From an uncultured Lachnospiraceae bacterium (GTDB taxonomy: Bacteria; Bacillota; Clostridia; Lachnospirales; Lachnospiraceae), in the NCBI GenBank assembly GCA_947594855.1, contig CANQEL010000003.1, positions 103,120 to 167,119 on the forward strand: 64,000 bases of DNA. The letters run 5' to 3'. The position numbers and the translations under genes were made by a program. Positions 59,780-64,000 of the stretch are shown one piece after another (the stretch's first letter is position 1; every line of letters starts with the position of its first letter). The notes under the pieces were generated by a model. The model saw only the letters and a program-made list of their open reading frames with translations, was not told the origin of the DNA and did no database searches.

Positions 59780-60343
59780 TTATACGAATGAAATACACTT
59801 CTTAGGACATTTTTCACTGCATACGCCGCAATGTTGGCATGCATCTTCCGTAAGGGTCCACGACTTATTCGGCCTGTCTACCGCAATAGCATCTGCCGGA
59901 CAGTTTTTGGCGCACAATCCGCAGAATACACATGAATCAAGCGCAGCCTTTGGCAGCTTGCCTGATATATCCTCTGCAGGCGCATCGGTTTTCTTTTCTA
60001 CCGGTTTGCCTTTAAACGTATCCTCCACTTTCGTTACATCAGGCTCTGTGTACACATTCTCCATATGAAGGCACTTCTTAGGGCATCCCTCCACACAGTT
60101 TGCACACTGTACGCATCCCATTCTGTCTATCTTCCATGTTCTTTCGTTTCTGTCAACCGTAATAGCTCCCGAAGGGCACTTCCTGCTGCACAGACCACAG
60201 AAAAGGCAATCGTCAATATCTATTGTAACACGTCCACGGTATCTTTCCTTATACTCTTTCTTTACATAAGGATAACCATAGGTTGCAGGTTTGGAAAAAA
60301 GATTCTTAATTGCAAACCTGGAAAATTTCATAATTCCTGACAC
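59780..60343 (-). CDS. echF: Ech-type hydrogenase ferredoxin-like subunit with duplicated 2x[4Fe-4S] domain
   Basis: CLFCGLCSRKCPSG...CVQCANCVEGCPKKC and CVFCGLCAKNCPAD...CQHCGVCSEKCPKKC. Confidence 0.85.
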   Translation of the reverse strand: MSGIMKFSRFAIKNLFSKPATYGYPYVKKEYKERYRGRVTIDIDDCLFCGLCSRKCPSGAITVDRNERTWKIDRMGCVQCANCVEGCPKKCLHMENVYTEPDVTKVEDTFKGKPVEKKTDAPAEDISGKLPKAALDSCVFCGLCAKNCPADAIAVDRPNKSWTLTEDACQHCGVCSEKCPKKCISFV

Positions 60344-60356
60344 TTTGTATTCCCTC

Positions 60357-61436
60357 CTATCTCTCTGTACAGCTTACGCATGGGTCTATGGTAAGAATGA
60401 GAATCGGCACGTCTGCATAATCGCATCCCTGAAGAATCTTAACAAGCGGTGTAAGATTCGTAAAGGTAGGGGTACGCACACGGGCACGGTCCAGATTCTT
60501 AGTTCCGTTTGCCTTCACATAATATATTGCTTCCCCACGTGGCTGCTCAACACGCATAAATGCTTCTCCGTCAGGATTACCTTTAACCGCAATGGAAAGC
60601 TCTCCGTCAGGAATCTGTGCAACAGCCTGCCTTATAATATCAAACGACTGGAATAATTCTTTTATTCTCACTTCACAACGTGCGTATGAATCGCAGTCAT
60701 TACTTGTTATAATCTTAAAATCAATATTGCTGTATGCTGCATATCCTGTCTTTCTTGTATCAATCTCAATTCCGCTGGCCCTCATCATAGGTCCTACTGC
60801 TCCTGTTGCAATAGCATCCTCTTTTGTAAGGATTCCAACTTTCCTGAGTCTTGATTCTACAGTATAATCCGTAAGGAATACGTTACAGAGTTTCTTTATT
60901 TCATCTTCCATAGCATCAAATTCTTTAACAAATGATGCCAGCATATCCTTATCCATATCCTTAAGGACTCCGCCTATTTTATTAACTGAGAAAATAACAC
61001 GTCCTCCGGTTGATGCTTCAAACATATCCAGTACCTTTTCCCTCATTCTCCAGCACTGGTAAAATAACGATTCAAATCCAAATGCATCTGCCAGAAGTCC
61101 AAGCCACAAAAGATGGCTGTGGACACGCGACATTTCACACCAGATTGTACGGAGATATTTTGCCCGGTCCGGTATCTCCACATCAAATATCCTTTCAAGC
61201 GCTTCACAGTAACCCATTCCATGCATATAACTGCATATACCGCATATACGTTCAATTACATATAAATAATCGTTGAAATCCCTTTTCTCTATAAGCTTTT
61301 CAAGACCCCTGTGTATATATCCTATTGAAGGTATTGCCTCAATTACTTTTTCGTCTTCAAGCACAAGATCAAGGTGTATCGGCTCCGGAAGTACCGGGTG
61401 CTGCGGTCCAAAAGGAACAACACTTCTCTTACCCAT
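60357..61436 (-). CDS. echE: Ech-type [NiFe] hydrogenase large subunit (group 4)
   Basis: L1 motif RICGICSYMHGMGYCEALE, L2 motif DPCVSCTER at the extreme C-terminus. Confidence 0.9.
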   Translation of the reverse strand: MGKRSVVPFGPQHPVLPEPIHLDLVLEDEKVIEAIPSIGYIHRGLEKLIEKRDFNDYLYVIERICGICSYMHGMGYCEALERIFDVEIPDRAKYLRTIWCEMSRVHSHLLWLGLLADAFGFESLFYQCWRMREKVLDMFEASTGGRVIFSVNKIGGVLKDMDKDMLASFVKEFDAMEDEIKKLCNVFLTDYTVESRLRKVGILTKEDAIATGAVGPMMRASGIEIDTRKTGYAAYSNIDFKIITSNDCDSYARCEVRIKELFQSFDIIRQAVAQIPDGELSIAVKGNPDGEAFMRVEQPRGEAIYYVKANGTKNLDRARVRTPTFTNLTPLVKILQGCDYADVPILILTIDPCVSCTER

Positions 61437-61451
61437 AATCAGTTCTGCCTC

Positions 61452-61793
61452 CTACTTTTTAAATGGTGTTTCCTGCTCTATACGATACAGTTTATTGTTA
61501 TAATCCAGATACATCGAATCAATCTTCACTCCAAACAGCTCTTTCATCTCATTCTCATAAAAAACTGCTGAAGGATATATATCGCCTATACTGGCAATCC
61601 GGGTATCCTCATCAATGACTATTCTATAGTTAATAAATTCGTAGCCCTTTGCAAATGAATATGAAAGCTCATATCCGCCCTGAATACTTACCGCACATAT
61701 CTGTACAAGACGCGCATTATCCCTCTTCATCATAAGGGCATACCTTGATAAATCTCCACTGTCTATGACAGTCAGTTCATATTCTTCCCTCAT
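61452..61793 (-). CDS. echD: Ech hydrogenase subunit D (NuoC-like)
   Basis: MREEYELTVIDSGDL...RIASIGDIYPSAVFYENEMKELFGVKIDSMYLD; start at 61793. Confidence 0.82.
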   Translation of the reverse strand: MREEYELTVIDSGDLSRYALMMKRDNARLVQICAVSIQGGYELSYSFAKGYEFINYRIVIDEDTRIASIGDIYPSAVFYENEMKELFGVKIDSMYLDYNNKLYRIEQETPFKK

Positions 61794-61794
61794 A

Positions 61795-62214
61795 CTACAC
61801 CTCTCGTTTCTTTTCCAGTATATCAAGCGCTTTTACAACGCCGTCAATAATTGATTCGGGCCTTGCCGCACATCCCGGTACATATACGTCAACGGGTATC
61901 ACCTTATCGGCACCGCCAAGTATGTTATAGCAATCCTTAAACACACCGCCGTTACATGCGCATATACCTACTGCAACTACTACTTTAGGGTTCGGCATCT
62001 GTGAATATATCTGTTCAACTACCTGTTTATTCTGTGTATTGATTCCTCCCGTAATAAGAAGAATATCCGCATGCTTCGGATCACCTGTATTGATAATTCC
62101 AAATCTTTCAACGTCATACACCGGGGTCAGACATGCCAGAACCTCGATATCGCATCCATTGCAGCTGCTTCCGTCATAATGCAGAAGCCATGGTGATTTT
62201 GATATTTTTGCCAT
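61795..62214 (-). CDS. echC: Ech hydrogenase small subunit (NuoB-like)
   Basis: SPWLLHYDGSSCNGCDIEVLACLTPVYDVERFG, VVVAVGICACNGGVF, PVDVYVPGCAARPE. Confidence 0.93.
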   Translation of the reverse strand: MAKISKSPWLLHYDGSSCNGCDIEVLACLTPVYDVERFGIINTGDPKHADILLITGGINTQNKQVVEQIYSQMPNPKVVVAVGICACNGGVFKDCYNILGGADKVIPVDVYVPGCAARPESIIDGVVKALDILEKKREV

Positions 62215-62229
62215 GATGTCTCCTCCTTG

Positions 62230-63105
62230 TTAAAACAGATACTGAAGAATCAGCAGGTTTACAGTTCCTAATATAAATGATATTGTCCACGCAGATGAAA
62301 GCATAACTTTCCACTTCACACGGGCGCATGTATTATCTATCAGTATCTCAATAAAGTATACAATGAAACATACAAGTACTGCAAGTGGAATACTCCACCA
62401 GTGGCTGTTGATGACAAATAATGCTACCACTCCGAGGAGCATTATATTCTCATACCAGTGTGAAATCTCAAGTATTGCAAACATTCCGCCCGAAAGTTCC
62501 GTGGTAATACCTTTTACCATCTCCTGGTGAGCATGATGTGACGTGCTTATGTCAAATGGAGATTTACGGAATTTAATTGTCAGGATATAAACAAATCCGA
62601 TAAAAATTCCGGGAATATACACTATCGCCGAAACATCCTGCTTTACTATATCATTTATGACAAATGTTCCCGTTGCCTGATAGAATCCTATCGCCGCCAG
62701 AATAACCATAGGTTCATATGCAAGCATCTGCGCAAGCTCCCTCATTGCTCCCATTCTTGAAAATGGAGAATTAGGAAAACTCGCTGCCAGAACAAAGAAC
62801 ATTACCGCCGTAGTCAGTACAAAAAATACAAGCAGTATATCCAGTCCCGCAAAAAAGCACGAGCCTGTAAATATTATAAATGCAAGGAAACAGAACATAT
62901 ACAGATACTGCATACGGCCTATTGAAAGAGTTTCCTTGTTAAGAAGCTTTGCAACATCATAAAACGGCTGCAGTACGGAAGGCCCCTTCCTTCCCTGCAT
63001 CCTCGCAGTAATCTTTCTGTCAAGACCTGCAAGGAAGCCGCCAAGAAACGGTGCAAGTACTATAAAAGCAATAACCCTGATTAAAACAGCTGTATGTATA
63101 TCCAT
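62230..63105 (-). CDS. echB: Ech hydrogenase membrane subunit B (NuoH-like)
   Basis: FLGGFLAGLDRKITARMQGRKGPSVLQPFYDVAKLL, FPNSPFSRMGAMRELAQMLAYEPMVILA. Confidence 0.92.
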   Translation of the reverse strand: MDIHTAVLIRVIAFIVLAPFLGGFLAGLDRKITARMQGRKGPSVLQPFYDVAKLLNKETLSIGRMQYLYMFCFLAFIIFTGSCFFAGLDILLVFFVLTTAVMFFVLAASFPNSPFSRMGAMRELAQMLAYEPMVILAAIGFYQATGTFVINDIVKQDVSAIVYIPGIFIGFVYILTIKFRKSPFDISTSHHAHQEMVKGITTELSGGMFAILEISHWYENIMLLGVVALFVINSHWWSIPLAVLVCFIVYFIEILIDNTCARVKWKVMLSSAWTISFILGTVNLLILQYLF

Positions 63106-64000
63106 TATAAAGCACCCCCTATTCCGATAACTCCGATTATGATAATTACGGCAGAGGCAATATATATTACTGCTTTTAAGAGTTTTTGTTCATTTACCAT
63201 ATCCGTAAAATACCAGTTGGCAACATTAAGTGTTTTTACACCATCAAATGAATCAACAAACGACTTATTATCACCGGTATTTATACCTGCCATATATTCA
63301 TTACTCTGTGTAACATCCACATTCTTTACAAACATATTTCCTATAACGGGAACTACAACAAGCGCAACCAGCATAAGAAGCAGTATGTACATATCTGATG
63401 CTGAAAGCACCGGCGCCACTACGCTTCCGTATAACTCGTAAAGCATGGGCTGAAGCAGATAATATGCAATAACCGGAAATACAAAGCAGAGTGCAATCAT
63501 CATAAATGCATGCGCTCCTATTGAACACCACTGGTTAGCTGACGTCTTGTTGCGTTCAGGTTCTCCCGGAACCTGTACAAGCACTTTGCAGAGCCACTTG
63601 GTCCAGTAAAACAGCGTCGTTGCGCTTCCGAATGCAATAAACAGTACAAGTACGACATTACCGGCATCAACAAATGCCTTAAGAACCGCCCATTTGGATA
63701 TAAGCATACCAAACGGTGCAAGGAACATTCCTGCTATACCTATGCATAAAACAATTGCCAATGCAGGGAATCTTCTTATAAGTCCCGTCATATCCTCAAT
63801 ATCCCTTGAACCAGTAGAATTCTCTATAGCTCCAACCGTCTGGAAAAGAAGTGACTTGGATACTGCATGGAATATTACCAGCAGCACGCCTGCCCATACT
63901 GTCTGCTCTACACCAACACCGGCACAGGCTGTAATAAGACCTAAGTTCGATATGGTTGAATAGGCAAGTACGCTCTTTCCATCGCTTTGTGTAATCGCAA
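63105..64000 (-). CDS. echA: Ech hydrogenase antiporter-like subunit A (NuoL-like), N-terminus off the right edge
   Basis: Frame open to window end; LLVIFHAVSKSLLFQTVGAIENSTGSRDIEDMTGLIRRFPALAIVLCIGIAGMFLAPFGMLISKW. Confidence 0.9.
   Translation of the reverse strand, partial: AITQSDGKSVLAYSTISNLGLITACAGVGVEQTVWAGVLLVIFHAVSKSLLFQTVGAIENSTGSRDIEDMTGLIRRFPALAIVLCIGIAGMFLAPFGMLISKWAVLKAFVDAGNVVLVLFIAFGSATTLFYWTKWLCKVLVQVPGEPERNKTSANQWCSIGAHAFMMIALCFVFPVIAYYLLQPMLYELYGSVVAPVLSASDMYILLLMLVALVVVPVIGNMFVKNVDVTQSNEYMAGINTGDNKSFVDSFDGVKTLNVANWYFTDMVNEQKLLKAVIYIASAVIIIIGVIGIGGAL

Overview
The window is a low-GC Firmicute chromosome segment, Lachnospiraceae-like by gene content (inference). From left to right it holds: (1) a large secreted transglutaminase/Ig-like/LRR surface protein, open at the left edge, behind a recognisable c-di-GMP-I (GEMM-I) riboswitch; (2) a truncated CotJC/Mn-catalase relic; (3) an arabinose/arabinan utilisation locus with two GH43 enzymes, a CBM-LRR secreted protein, two sugar-binding proteins, a YtfR/YtfT/YjfF-type ABC importer, araA and a YesM/YesN-type two-component system; (4) housekeeping genes including clpB, leuS, an L,D-transpeptidase and a Ca2+-type P-ATPase; (5) a repeat-rich surface protein whose signal peptide is separated from the mature protein by a G9 homopolymer frameshift, a phase-variation candidate; (6) an accessory island bracketed by two 138-bp structured repeats and holding an IS481-like element with 32-bp flanking direct repeats, a type I holin-like toxin/antitoxin locus fused to a truncated radical SAM gene, two GNATs and Rpn-type PD-(D/E)XK genes; (7) tex, a GH3 gene and tyrA; (8) a YefM/YoeB module between a full and a deleted copy of an Rpn-type gene; (9) a cvpA/DUF5711/LysM operon; (10) an Ech-type group 4 [NiFe]-hydrogenase operon with hypFCDE and, unusually, recR, open at the right edge. 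No CRISPR array, rRNA or tRNA was recognised. All homology calls come from reading motifs by eye. No database search was run.
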